24,517 nucleotides of DNA from a virus: the IMG/VR virus record IMGVR_UViG_3300020180_000330, positions 1 through 24,517 of that record. One strand, written 5' to 3'. Of this stretch, positions 13,612 to 20,234 are shown piece by piece. The position numbers and the translations under genes were made by a program. The notes under the pieces are model-generated. The model ran no database searches, had not been told where the DNA came from, and saw only the letters and a list, made by a program, of their open reading frames with translations. Every line of letters begins with the position of its first letter. Positions within the stretch are counted from its first letter, which is position 1.

Positions 13612-14273
13612 CTGACCAGATGAACGTCGCAGCCGAGCTGCTGCGCGCCGAGTTCGACCACGGCGAGGTCCGGCAGTTCACCGGGCGCGGGAACAAGGTC
13701 TATGACTACATCGAAGACGAGACGGTCATGGACCGCCTTGACGAAGTGCTGGGCATCGGAGCCGTGTCGTTCGACTTCGAACCGCTCGACCACGGCTGCG
13801 TCAAGGGAACGTTGATCGTGACGTGGCCCAACGGCGAGCGATCCCACTACCAGGACTTCGGCTACACGAACAACGCCGACTCCGGGGAGCCGCTGAAGGA
13901 AGCGGTGAGCGATGCCATCCGCCGTCTTGGCCGGTACGTCGGTGTGGCCCGCTACCTGTACCGCAAGCACGCGCCAGCATCGCCCACGCGCCCGCAGTCT
14001 GCCCCACAACGAACGCAACCCGTCCAAGCGGTGAATGACCCGTATGCGGACCTCCCGAACGACTGGGAGACGCCCGGCTACCCGGCCCCTGCCGCCCGCG
14101 ACGACGAGGCCGACTCCTGCCCGGAGCACAACCTCCGCTGGACTCTGAAGCCTGCCGGGACCAGCAAGGCGGGCAAGGCATACGACGCCTTCTGGAAGTG
14201 CGACGGCCGAACCAATGACGAGTACTGCAAGGCCAAGCCGACGAAGGCGTGGCAGGCGAGGCACGAGGGATGA
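13608..14273 (+). CDS. Rad52/Sak-like single-strand annealing protein with zinc tail
   Basis: 221 aa from ATG 13608 (ATGA overlap). Residues 1-120 match the Rad52/22 fold: DRLDEVLGIGAVSFDFEPL, VKGTLIVTWPNGE, then LKEAVSDAIRRLGRYVGVAR and YLYRK ('sKAavSDAlKRaar..GvgrYLY'). A Pro/Gln/Ala linker (121-168) leads to a zinc-ribbon-like end, CPEH (171-174) with Cys198 and Cys207, preceded by GTSKAGKAYDAFWK. Such a tail is often seen on annealing proteins of phages from high-GC hosts. It should anneal complementary strands made by the exonuclease at 12467. The exonuclease, annealing protein and resolvase lie within 2.3 kb. Confidence 0.87.
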   Translation: MTDQMNVAAELLRAEFDHGEVRQFTGRGNKVYDYIEDETVMDRLDEVLGIGAVSFDFEPLDHGCVKGTLIVTWPNGERSHYQDFGYTNNADSGEPLKEAVSDAIRRLGRYVGVARYLYRKHAPASPTRPQSAPQRTQPVQAVNDPYADLPNDWETPGYPAPAARDDEADSCPEHNLRWTLKPAGTSKAGKAYDAFWKCDGRTNDEYCKAKPTKAWQARHEG

Positions 14274-14746
14274 GCGACCTGCCGTTCGACTACCCATCGG
14301 AGCCCAACCTCGGAGCGGCACCGCGGAGGGTCTGCCGCCGCCACGAGTGGCTCCAGACAGCGGACGCGGTCGGGGGCGGCCGCCGCGTGGTCTGCTTTCG
14401 CTGCTGGAAGGTGCGTGATGACACCACCTCCCGGCGCGGCAGGAACAACCGATCGCGCGGGAACGCTGCCGAGCTTGTCGTCGCCCGCCACCTTGGCGGA
14501 AAGAAGATGGGGCCGCTCGGGCTGCCGTGGGATGTCGAGATGCCCGGCTACGCCCGACTCCAGGTCAAGAAGCTGGCGACCGCGCCGTCCCTGCGCTCCG
14601 TCGCCTCCGAGCTGGCGCGCATCGGGTCGGGCGCGGAAATGCCCGGATTTATCTGGGTCGAGCCGGGACGCGGCGGCGAGCGACTGATCGTGTTCCGTCT
14701 GAGCGACTTCGCCGAACGTCACGGCATCCCGGAGGTAGAGGAATGA
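14270..14746 (+). CDS. Hjc-like Holliday junction resolvase (PD-(D/E)XK)
   Basis: 158 aa from ATG 14270 (ATGA overlap). N-terminal Cys/His ribbon (Cys22, His25, Cys42, Cys45). From residue 56 a resolvase-type PD-(D/E)XK core: RSRGNAAELVVARHLGGKK (Glu68), WDVEMPGYARLQVKK (Asp88, Gln98-x-Lys100) and a C-terminal LIVFRLSDFAERHG. Archaeal Hjc and related phage enzymes have Glu, Asp and Glu-x-Lys; the Gln in place of Glu is seen in some family members. It would cut four-way junctions made by annealing or replication. Immediately follows the annealing protein gene. Confidence 0.78.
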   Translation: MSDLPFDYPSEPNLGAAPRRVCRRHEWLQTADAVGGGRRVVCFRCWKVRDDTTSRRGRNNRSRGNAAELVVARHLGGKKMGPLGLPWDVEMPGYARLQVKKLATAPSLRSVASELARIGSGAEMPGFIWVEPGRGGERLIVFRLSDFAERHGIPEVEE

Positions 14747-15033
14747 GCGGCTCCGACGCGCTGCGGGTGGCGCTCATTCGCCTCCCACCCCCGGCCAACT
14801 TCGCCGCCTACCACGCGGCGGTGCTCGCGTCGCTAGAAGAACAGGGCTACCTCATCACCGACCGCGACGCCTACGAACTGCTGACAAAGGCAGCCGAGTC
14901 CGCGCTGATGCCGACCGGCGAACACCGCCTCTTGGATGGCTACTGCCCGGATTGTCAGGGCGGTTGCATGCTGGGCTTCGGGGCTGAGGAAGTGCGATAC
15001 GTCGAGCCCTCGCCGATCGAGCCTAAGCCATGA
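14743..15033 (+). CDS. Hypothetical protein with CPDC knuckle
   Basis: 96 aa from ATG 14743 (ATGA overlap). N-terminal helical part (ALRVALIRLPPPANFAAYHA), then YLITDRDAYELLTKAAESA and CPDCQGGC near residue 66-73. The GHEH-like zinc site is incomplete: three Cys are close together. No function. Confidence 0.55.
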   Translation: MSGSDALRVALIRLPPPANFAAYHAAVLASLEEQGYLITDRDAYELLTKAAESALMPTGEHRLLDGYCPDCQGGCMLGFGAEEVRYVEPSPIEPKP

Positions 15034-15275
15034 CGGCCATGACGCAATCCCAACGTGTCCTCGCCTACCTCCGCGCCCATCCCCGAGCCACGGCAATGGA
15101 GATCGGCATGGGTGTCCATCCATGGGTGAGCAACCCGCGGGCGCGCATCTCGGATCTCCGCGCCGCGGGCTACGTCATCGAGCCCCAACGCCGGACCGAC
15201 GGCAAGATGGGCTTCGTCGTGGTCCGCGAACCTCACCGGGTCACGACAGGCGTGGCTGTGGAGATGGGCCCGTGA
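15030..15275 (+). CDS. Small winged-helix protein
   Basis: 81 aa from ATG 15030 (ATGA overlap). The pattern TQSQRVLAYLRAHPRATAME, then PRARISDLRAAGYVIEPQRR and GFVVV is a winged helix-turn-helix: helix 1, a turn before the second helix, recognition helix RARISDLRAAG, and a beta wing. Similar small proteins are common near phage replication genes. Likely a DNA-binding regulator; target unknown. Confidence 0.7.
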   Translation: MTAMTQSQRVLAYLRAHPRATAMEIGMGVHPWVSNPRARISDLRAAGYVIEPQRRTDGKMGFVVVREPHRVTTGVAVEMGP

Positions 15276-15502
15276 GAACTCCGGCTGGCATGATCGTTCG
15301 TCGCCAAGGCGCGCAGTGGATCGGCGTTCTTCGATGTGGAGCCGGCACGCCCGAAGAGGCGCGCGACCTAGCGGATGGCTACATGGCCCGTCGTGGGATT
15401 GCGTGCGAGTGGGCTAAGACCATTACCGGCTACCGCCCGAAGGTCGGGGTCATGGGCTACCGGCGATACGACGTGGTCTATCGCCTGGAGTCAAAGCCAT
15501 GA
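15272..15502 (+). CDS. Hypothetical protein
   Basis: 76 aa, GTG 15272 in a GTGA overlap. Strand-helix-strand pattern (MIVRRQGAQWIGVLR, PEEARDLADGYMARRG, YDVVYRLE), the look of a small ferredoxin-like or dsRBD-like alpha+beta domain, too short to decide. It precedes the methyltransferase with a 4-base overlap. Confidence 0.58.
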   Translation: MRTPAGMIVRRQGAQWIGVLRCGAGTPEEARDLADGYMARRGIACEWAKTITGYRPKVGVMGYRRYDVVYRLESKP

Positions 15503-16635
15503 AGAGCGGGGCGCTCGATGTATCGCGGCAGGCGTTGGCTGCTGCGACCGGGTTTGACAATCACCCCGCGCACGGGGGGGGGCAGGTCGTGACTACGGAT
15601 ATGTCGTGGATCGAACCAGAGGTCAGCCTGTCCGGCGCTCTGCTGGAGCGTTTCATCGTGCCGCCCTTCAGCATCCTGGACACCCGCCAGGGCTACTGGC
15701 AGGAGCGTCGCCGATGGTGGTTGGGGCTGGGGCTCCAGTCGGAGCTAGGGCGAGGCGATATCTCCGGCGTGACGCGGTATCGCATCGCGGGACAGACCTC
15801 GACAGCCAACCCGTCTTCGCAGGTGCGCTTGGCTGACCCGCGCTATGGGCCAGCCCGCGCCTTTAGCACCGACATGATGAAAGGCGAGCACGTCGGATCG
15901 GACATTACCGCGGCTGGCACGTCCATCTTCGACCCCGTTCTTTGCGAGCTTGCCTATCGTTGGTTCTGTCCACCCGGTGGCGTTGTGCTCGACCCGTTTG
16001 CGGGCGGTAGCGTCCGTGGCATCGTGGCCGCCTACCTGGGGCACCCGTACCTTGGCGTCGACCTATCGGCGCGACAGGTCGAAGCCAACCGTGAGCAGGC
16101 GGCGCGCATCCTGACCACGCAGCCCATCCCCGAGTGGATCGTGGGCGACAGCGGCGCGGTCCTGCCGGGCGTCACCAGGTCGGCCGACCTCGTCTTCACC
16201 TGCCCTCCGTACTACGACCTAGAGGTCTACAGCGACGACGCCCGCGACCTGTCGGCGCTACGCAGCTACGCGGACTTCCTCGTCGCGTATAGGGCCATCA
16301 TCGCGGCGGCCGTTGACCGCCTGCGACCCGGCCGCTTCGCCTGCATTGTCGTCTCCGAAATCCGGGGCAAGGAAGGGACATTCCAGGGCCTCGTGCCCGA
16401 CACCATCGCAGCCTTTATCCATGCCGGGATGCGCTACTACAACGAGGCAATCCTGATCAACTCGGCTGGGTCGCTGCCAATCCGCATCACCAAGCAGTTT
16501 GAGGCAGGTCGCAAGCTTGGCCGGACGCATCAGAACGTGCTGGTGTTCCTGAAGGGCGACCAGCCGCGCGGGTGGTCGTATGACCGCGAAGCGCCCCCTG
16601 ACCCGCAGACAACGATGTTCGGGGACGACGCGTGA
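15499..16635 (+). CDS. Phage DNA methyltransferase (N4/N6-amino type)
   Basis: 378 aa from ATG 15499 (ATGA overlap). SAM motif I VLDPFAGG (163-170) followed by YLGVDLS; catalytic motif IV TCPPY (234-238). Order I then IV with no partner specificity domain points to a solitary phage enzyme. The N-terminal block (FIVPPFSILDTRQGYW, QERRRWWLGLGLQSELGRG), DPVLCELAYRWFCPPGG and the C-terminal GSLPIRITKQFEAGRKLGRT, HQNVLVF belong to a type widespread in phages of high-GC bacteria. It methylates adenine or cytosine amino groups, probably to resist host nucleases. A G9 tract (15574-15582) lies in codons 26-28, in a poorly conserved N-terminus; ATG 15601 is an alternative start. Confidence 0.85.
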   Translation: MKSGALDVSRQALAAATGFDNHPAHGGGQVVTTDMSWIEPEVSLSGALLERFIVPPFSILDTRQGYWQERRRWWLGLGLQSELGRGDISGVTRYRIAGQTSTANPSSQVRLADPRYGPARAFSTDMMKGEHVGSDITAAGTSIFDPVLCELAYRWFCPPGGVVLDPFAGGSVRGIVAAYLGHPYLGVDLSARQVEANREQAARILTTQPIPEWIVGDSGAVLPGVTRSADLVFTCPPYYDLEVYSDDARDLSALRSYADFLVAYRAIIAAAVDRLRPGRFACIVVSEIRGKEGTFQGLVPDTIAAFIHAGMRYYNEAILINSAGSLPIRITKQFEAGRKLGRTHQNVLVFLKGDQPRGWSYDREAPPDPQTTMFGDDA

Positions 16636-16958
16636 GCGCCCTCCGCCTCTCCCGCCCCGGCCAGCCCACCCGCCTCGTAATCCTCGATGACGGCGCACGG
16701 CCTGTCGGTCGCCGCTACATCGGCGGATCGCTGGTCGCCGCCGCCCCACCCGTTCGTCGCCAGGCCAACGCGGTATCCCCGGCGCGCGCCGAACAGCTTG
16801 CCGCGGCACATGAGCGATACAGAGCCAAGCACACCGTGACGTGCGGTTTGTGGATGGGCAAGGCCCGCGCCAAGTGCGCCCGGACGCCGGACCATCGCGG
16901 CCCGTGCCGGACGCCGACGTACATGCGCGAGTCGGCGCTGGCGAGACGGTCGGCATGA
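16632..16958 (+). CDS. Protein with CGxWM...CAR metal motif
   Basis: 108 aa from GTG 16632 (GTGA overlap). Basic N-terminal half of low complexity, then CGLWMGKARAKCARTPDHRG with Cys71, Cys82, His88 and Cys92 as likely metal ligands. The same CGxWM-x3-AR-x2-CAR-x-P-x-H framework is in the gene at 17125, so both carry one short metal module. Role unknown; sits between methyltransferase and nuclease genes. Confidence 0.58.
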   Translation: MSALRLSRPGQPTRLVILDDGARPVGRRYIGGSLVAAAPPVRRQANAVSPARAEQLAAAHERYRAKHTVTCGLWMGKARAKCARTPDHRGPCRTPTYMRESALARRSA

Positions 16959-17128
16959 CGCCGACGACCCGCGAGGAGGCAGCGGCGCTCGCCGTCCTCG
17001 CCAAACGCGGGCGCATCCTAGCTATCGTCATCCCGAAGGGCATCGAGCGTGAGCAGATCCTGACCCTCCAGCGTGAGGTCAGCGCGAAGCTGGAGCTCCT
17101 CGTCGCCGAGCGAGGACCGCTGACGTGA
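16955..17128 (+). CDS. Small helical hypothetical protein
   Basis: 57 aa from ATG 16955 (ATGA overlap). TREEAAALAVLAKRGRILAI, VIPKGIEREQILTLQREV and SAKLELLVAERG read as one compact helix-strand-helix. Upstream in-frame residues are a shadow of the gene at 16632. No function. Confidence 0.52.
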   Translation: MTPTTREEAAALAVLAKRGRILAIVIPKGIEREQILTLQREVSAKLELLVAERGPLT

Positions 17129-17376
17129 TCCGGCTCCCCGGCGTCTGCATCGTCTGCCGTGCGCCTGTCGTCTGGACGGGCAAGAGCTGGAAGAACCCCG
17201 GCCAGCGGAGTGGTCGCCACATCTGCGCAGCGGAGCGGGCCGTGTGCGGCTCGTGGATGCCGCGCGCCAGGGAACGGTGCGCCCGTGGTCCGGGGCACGT
17301 CGTCAAGGCACACCGGACGGCCTACGCGATGGAGAACCAGTACCAAGCCGCCATGGGTCGGGAGCGGATGGCGTGA
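17125..17376 (+). CDS. Zinc-ribbon protein, paralogue of the 16632 module
   Basis: 83 aa from GTG 17125 (GTGA overlap). An N-terminal knuckle CIVC (8-11) pairs with the later Cys34/Cys41, and the CGSWMPRARERCARGPGH module (Cys41, Cys52, His58) mirrors that at 16632. Ends in a helix AYAMENQYQAAMG. A DNA- or RNA-binding role is possible but not shown. Confidence 0.58.
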   Translation: MIRLPGVCIVCRAPVVWTGKSWKNPGQRSGRHICAAERAVCGSWMPRARERCARGPGHVVKAHRTAYAMENQYQAAMGRERMA

Positions 17377-17798
17377 ACGTGAAGCACGGCGTCGGGACGC
17401 TGCACTCCGTTCACGAGATCCGCGTCTCCCTCGAGACCGGCGGTCCGGCTGCTCGGCCAACCGTGTTCCGTGGTGTCACCTTCCGATCTCGCCTCGAGGC
17501 CCGGTTCGCGTGGCACCTCGAGGCCAGCGGGGAGCGGTGGGTATACGAGCCTCGGCCCTACGGCGGTCCGGGCGAGGGCTACCTGCCGGACTTCGAGCTA
17601 CTGGGCCATCGACAGCCAACGTTCATCGAGGTCAAGCCGACCATCGCCGAGGTGCGCGAGGCGTGCCGGCGGATGCGGGTTATCTGGGAGGCGCACCCGG
17701 ACGCGCTGCTGATCGTCGCTGTCGAAGAGGGCAGGACGTTCGTGGCCGCCATGAAGGGGATGCCTTGGGAGTCCTGGCAGGAGCGGTGGGCCGCGTGA
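17373..17798 (+). CDS. TnsA/VSR-like PD-(D/E)XK nuclease
   Basis: 141 aa from GTG 17373 (GTGA overlap; GTG 17379 also possible). Core: VFRGVTFRSRLEARFAWHL (Glu42), WVYEPRPYG, GYLPDFEL (Asp73), TFIEVKPT (Glu86-x-Lys88). Spacing Glu / Asp / Glu-x-Lys fits the PD-(D/E)XK fold of the TnsA and phage nuclease type ('fRS.lEArwA...YEp...y.pDF....EvKp'). Probably a phage DNA endonuclease; it could nick, process ends, or degrade host DNA. There is no TnsB/C or transposon context, so transposition is not implied. Confidence 0.75.
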   Translation: MNVKHGVGTLHSVHEIRVSLETGGPAARPTVFRGVTFRSRLEARFAWHLEASGERWVYEPRPYGGPGEGYLPDFELLGHRQPTFIEVKPTIAEVREACRRMRVIWEAHPDALLIVAVEEGRTFVAAMKGMPWESWQERWAA

Positions 17799-18367
17799 CT
17801 GTTAGCGATCGCCGATACGCCCGCTTCTACTTCCCGGAGTTCGTCGAGGACTATCCCGAGGTCTACCGCAACGATGCCGCCTTCGCGACCTGGATGCGGC
17901 TGCTGGTGGTGGCCGAGCAGATGTGGCCGATGTCCGCCGAACTGCCGCGATCCGTCCGCGCCCGACCTCTTCAGGTGCTGGTCGATGCGTCGCTCGTCAC
18001 CGTCGATGGGCTGACCTTCCGGCTCAAGGGCCACGACGCCGAACGGTCCCGCCGTAGTGCGTCCGGTCGCAAAGGTGCCGCAGTGCGTTGGGATAGCGAA
18101 GGCAATGCAAACGCATCTGCGAACGCAATGCCTAGCACAAGCACAAGCACAAGCACTAGCAAAGAGATTCCCCCTCCCCCCACGAGTGGGGGCAATAGGA
18201 AGGACGGGACGAACCCCCGCGCCAACGGATCGGCACCGAGGCAGACGCACGACTCCCCTCGAGACCGTGGTGAGTCGCCGAGGCAGGAACGCCAACGGGC
18301 CAAGCGGGACATGACCCCGATCCACGTCATCTTGGCCCGTGCTGCGGCGAACGGGACCGACGCATGA
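17795..18367 (+). CDS. Replication initiator-like protein with repetitive linker
   Basis: 190 aa from GTG 17795 (GTGA overlap). The first 90 residues (RYARFYFPEFVEDYPEVYRN, FATWMRLLVVAEQMWP, ARPLQVLVDASLVTVDGLTF) are of the N-terminal HTH type of phage replisome organisers/DnaD-like initiators. They end in RSASGRKGAAVRWDSEG, a familiar join in this family. A low-complexity linker follows (NANASANAM, then STSTSTSTSK), then a basic, Pro/Arg/Asp-rich tail with a short C-terminal helix (IHVILARAAANG) suited to recruiting a helicase loader or helicase. By analogy with lambda O, origin repeats may lie inside the gene. No helicase gene is seen in the window. Confidence 0.62.
   Translation: MTVSDRRYARFYFPEFVEDYPEVYRNDAAFATWMRLLVVAEQMWPMSAELPRSVRARPLQVLVDASLVTVDGLTFRLKGHDAERSRRSASGRKGAAVRWDSEGNANASANAMPSTSTSTSTSKEIPPPPTSGGNRKDGTNPRANGSAPRQTHDSPRDRGESPRQERQRAKRDMTPIHVILARAAANGTDA
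18134..18163 (+). repeat. Hexamer repeat inside the initiator gene
   Basis: Five 6-base units in register: AGCACA three times, then AGCACT and AGCAAA. They encode Ser-Thr repeats. Preceded at 18103-18129 by GCAATGC twice and AACGCA twice. This AT-richer block is the lowest-GC stretch in the gene. It may be only a protein linker, or origin iterons. Confidence 0.6.
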
Positions 18368-18576
18368 CCACCGTCTACGGCAACCCCACCGCCCATCTGG
18401 CCTGCGACCTGTGCGCCGTCATCGCACCCGACGTCCGCTCTGGCCTCGCCTGCTACGCCGAAGACGCCCGGTTCGAGCGCATCGACCGTTGCTCAGACCA
18501 TCAATCCTGCCGAGATCGCGTCGAAGCGGCCGGGCAGCCCTGGTTGCTATCAGACCTCACGGAGAGCCGACGATGA
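18364..18576 (+). CDS. Cys/His zinc-type protein, unknown
   Basis: 70 aa from ATG 18364 (ATGA overlap). CDLC (14-17) and CSDHQSC (43-49), with Cys30 between, suggest one or two zinc sites in a small treble-clef-like fold. Also ends in an acidic/basic helix. Family not recognised. Confidence 0.58.
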   Translation: MTTVYGNPTAHLACDLCAVIAPDVRSGLACYAEDARFERIDRCSDHQSCRDRVEAAGQPWLLSDLTESRR

Positions 18577-18809
18577 CCCGCTGTCTCACCGCCGCCGTCC
18601 TGGCCGTCGCCTTGCTCGCTGTCGTCGTGGGCTACCGCCGAGGCCGCGAGATGGCCGAGCCCGAGGACGTGCCGCCGCCGGACCCGTACCTCGCGGCGCT
18701 GGTCTCCGAACCTCTCGCCGATGCGCTGCGCGAACACGTCGCCTGGCGGCGCTGGCCTTCGTCGGACTGCCCCGAGTGCATCGCAGCCGAAGCGGCGGGA
18801 CTGCGATGA
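18573..18809 (+). CDS. Single-span membrane protein
   Basis: 78 aa from ATG 18573 (ATGA overlap). Short MTRC start, then a hydrophobic helix (residues 5-20, LTAAVLAVALLAVVVG) followed by RRGRE. The soluble part PPPDPYLAALVSEPLADALREH ends with CPEC. It is probably anchored with the soluble part in the cytoplasm (positive-inside). Could be an inhibitor of a lysis protein or an accessory factor; no evidence for either. Confidence 0.58.
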   Translation: MTRCLTAAVLAVALLAVVVGYRRGREMAEPEDVPPPDPYLAALVSEPLADALREHVAWRRWPSSDCPECIAAEAAGLR

Positions 18810-19375
18810 GCGCGGGCGTCCGTGTGGCCGTGGACGATGCGCGATGCGCCGCCGAGTCAGTTGCAACGATGCTGGCAGATGCGGTCGAGCGGATTGTCAT
18901 TGCCGGGTCCATCCGCCGTGGCCGCCCCGATGTAGGCGACATCGAGCTGGTCGCGATCCCGCGCTTCACCGACGAGCCTGATGGCATGTTCGAGTCCCGA
19001 CGGGTCAATCGCCTGACCGAGACCGTCGATGCCTTGACGTGGGCCGGGGCGCTCGCGAACCATCCCGACGACCCGAAGCGGGGCGAGCGGTACAGCAAGC
19101 TCATCCACTCGGCAAGCGGCCTCCAAGTCGACCTGTTCAGCGCGTCGGCTGACACCTTCGGTCTGATCCTGCTCATCCGGACGGGACCCGCTGCTTACTC
19201 GCGGAGGTTCGTCACCGACCTCCGCCGCCGGGGCCTCCATGTCGGGGGCGGCGAGCTACATCGGGGCGGCTTAGGATGCGGCGATTACACGTGCGAGATG
19301 CTGCCGACGCCAACCGAAGAGGACGTCTATCTCGCTGCCGACTGGCGCTACGTCGAGCCGGCGGACCGAGCATGA
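18806..19375 (+). CDS. Minimal family X DNA polymerase-like nucleotidyltransferase
   Basis: 189 aa from ATG 18806 (ATGA overlap). Residues 31-50 read VIAGSIRRGRPDVGDIELVA: the GS (34-35) and Asp45-x-Glu47 signature of the Pol beta palm. Asp109 (LQVDLF) is the third metal ligand. A thumb-like end follows: LIRTGPAAYSRRFVTDLRRR, then PTEEDVYLAA and YVEPADR. These match the 'TGs..fn..lr..A', 'tEe.if' and 'yipPe.R' motifs of bacterial Pol X. The 8-kDa lyase and fingers domains are missing and Glu47 replaces the usual second Asp, which some family members share. Possible gap-filling or nucleotide-adding enzyme. Confidence 0.72.
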   Translation: MSAGVRVAVDDARCAAESVATMLADAVERIVIAGSIRRGRPDVGDIELVAIPRFTDEPDGMFESRRVNRLTETVDALTWAGALANHPDDPKRGERYSKLIHSASGLQVDLFSASADTFGLILLIRTGPAAYSRRFVTDLRRRGLHVGGGELHRGGLGCGDYTCEMLPTPTEEDVYLAADWRYVEPADRA

Positions 19376-19965
19376 GGCGCATCGGCTGCCTGCTCACGCT
19401 CGTCGTCTGCCTCGCCTTCTGGGCGCTCGTCGCCTTCGTTGCGATCAACGTGTTTGCGGCCTCGCGCGAAGCTCAGGACCCCGGCTCTGCGGCCGGTCTC
19501 ATCGGACCTGGGCTTCGCGGGACGCCGCACGTCGGGGAGGCGGCCGTCGTGGCCGTGGCTTCGCGAAACGCCGGCGTCCCAACCCCCGAACAGGCGCGCA
19601 CCGAAGCGCTCGGCGCGATGGTCGAAGGCGAGATCGGGACCGTCCTGCTCTCCGGGACAGCGTCGTGGTACTGCGGCGACGTCTGCACCCGCGGCTACCC
19701 GGACGGCCTGTACGCGGCGGCCGGGCGCGAGCTCCAAGTCGGCGACTGGCGGGGGAGCGAGGTCACGGTCTGCGCCGATGGCTGCGTCACGGTGACGTTG
19801 ATCGACGTCTGCCGCTGCCCCGGCGCTCGCATCATCGACCTCTACCGGATGGCGTTCTCCCGCATCGCCGACCCATCCCGCGGCGTGGTCCCCGTGACCA
19901 TCGAGTACGGCGGCCCGCGGATGACCTTGCCACCCACGAGTACAGCCGAAGGAGCGACGCCATGA
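19372..19965 (+). CDS. Membrane-anchored RlpA-like double-psi beta-barrel protein
   Basis: 197 aa from ATG 19372 (ATGA overlap). N-terminal hydrophobic segment (residues 5-29, CLLTLVVCLAFWALVAFVAI) serves as signal anchor; Cys6 and Cys13 precede no clear lipobox. A linker runs to about residue 90, then a DPBB domain (94-178): GTASWYCGDVCTRGYPDG, LYAAAGRELQ, VCADGCVTVTLIDVCRC, IIDLYRMAFSRIADPSRG. The Asp of IIDL (156) corresponds to the catalytic Asp of RlpA lytic transglycosylases; four to six Cys could form disulphides outside. Role: peptidoglycan cutting or binding, possibly at lysis or entry. Unusual in a run of replication genes. Confidence 0.75.
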   Translation: MRRIGCLLTLVVCLAFWALVAFVAINVFAASREAQDPGSAAGLIGPGLRGTPHVGEAAVVAVASRNAGVPTPEQARTEALGAMVEGEIGTVLLSGTASWYCGDVCTRGYPDGLYAAAGRELQVGDWRGSEVTVCADGCVTVTLIDVCRCPGARIIDLYRMAFSRIADPSRGVVPVTIEYGGPRMTLPPTSTAEGATP

Positions 19966-20234
19966 CACCGACAGCCGTCAACCCGAGCAAGCCCATCGAC
20001 GGCGGTCCCGTCGTGTACGCGGCAGACCAGCCAGAGTACCTGCCGCTCCCGGTCTGGCGGCGCGAGTCCGGGGAGGTCGTCAGCCGATGGCGGCTGACGT
20101 GGCGAGAGCGACTCGCCGTCCTGCTGGGGCGGGACATCTACCTCGGGGTCTTCACCTACGGGCAGCCCCTCCAGCCCCTCTACCCCACCGTCAGTGAGGC
20201 CGACATGTTCGGTTGGGATCAGGAGACACCATGA
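19962..20234 (+). CDS. Small conserved-type protein (RLTWRERLAVLLGRDIYLGV motif)
   Basis: 90 aa from ATG 19962 (ATGA overlap). Contains WRLTWRERLAVLLGRDIYLG, a segment recurring in small proteins of actinobacterial phages ('W.erl..Ll.G.iwl.v.t.g.P..P'), and a Pro-rich end LQPLYPTVSEADMF. It lies next to the RlpA-like gene. No biochemical role known. Confidence 0.62.
   Translation: MTPTAVNPSKPIDGGPVVYAADQPEYLPLPVWRRESGEVVSRWRLTWRERLAVLLGRDIYLGVFTYGQPLQPLYPTVSEADMFGWDQETP

Noticed and set aside
17373-17798. TnsA-like gene as a sign of a Tn7-type transposon
   Set aside because: No TnsB, TnsC or TniQ-like gene and no end repeats nearby.
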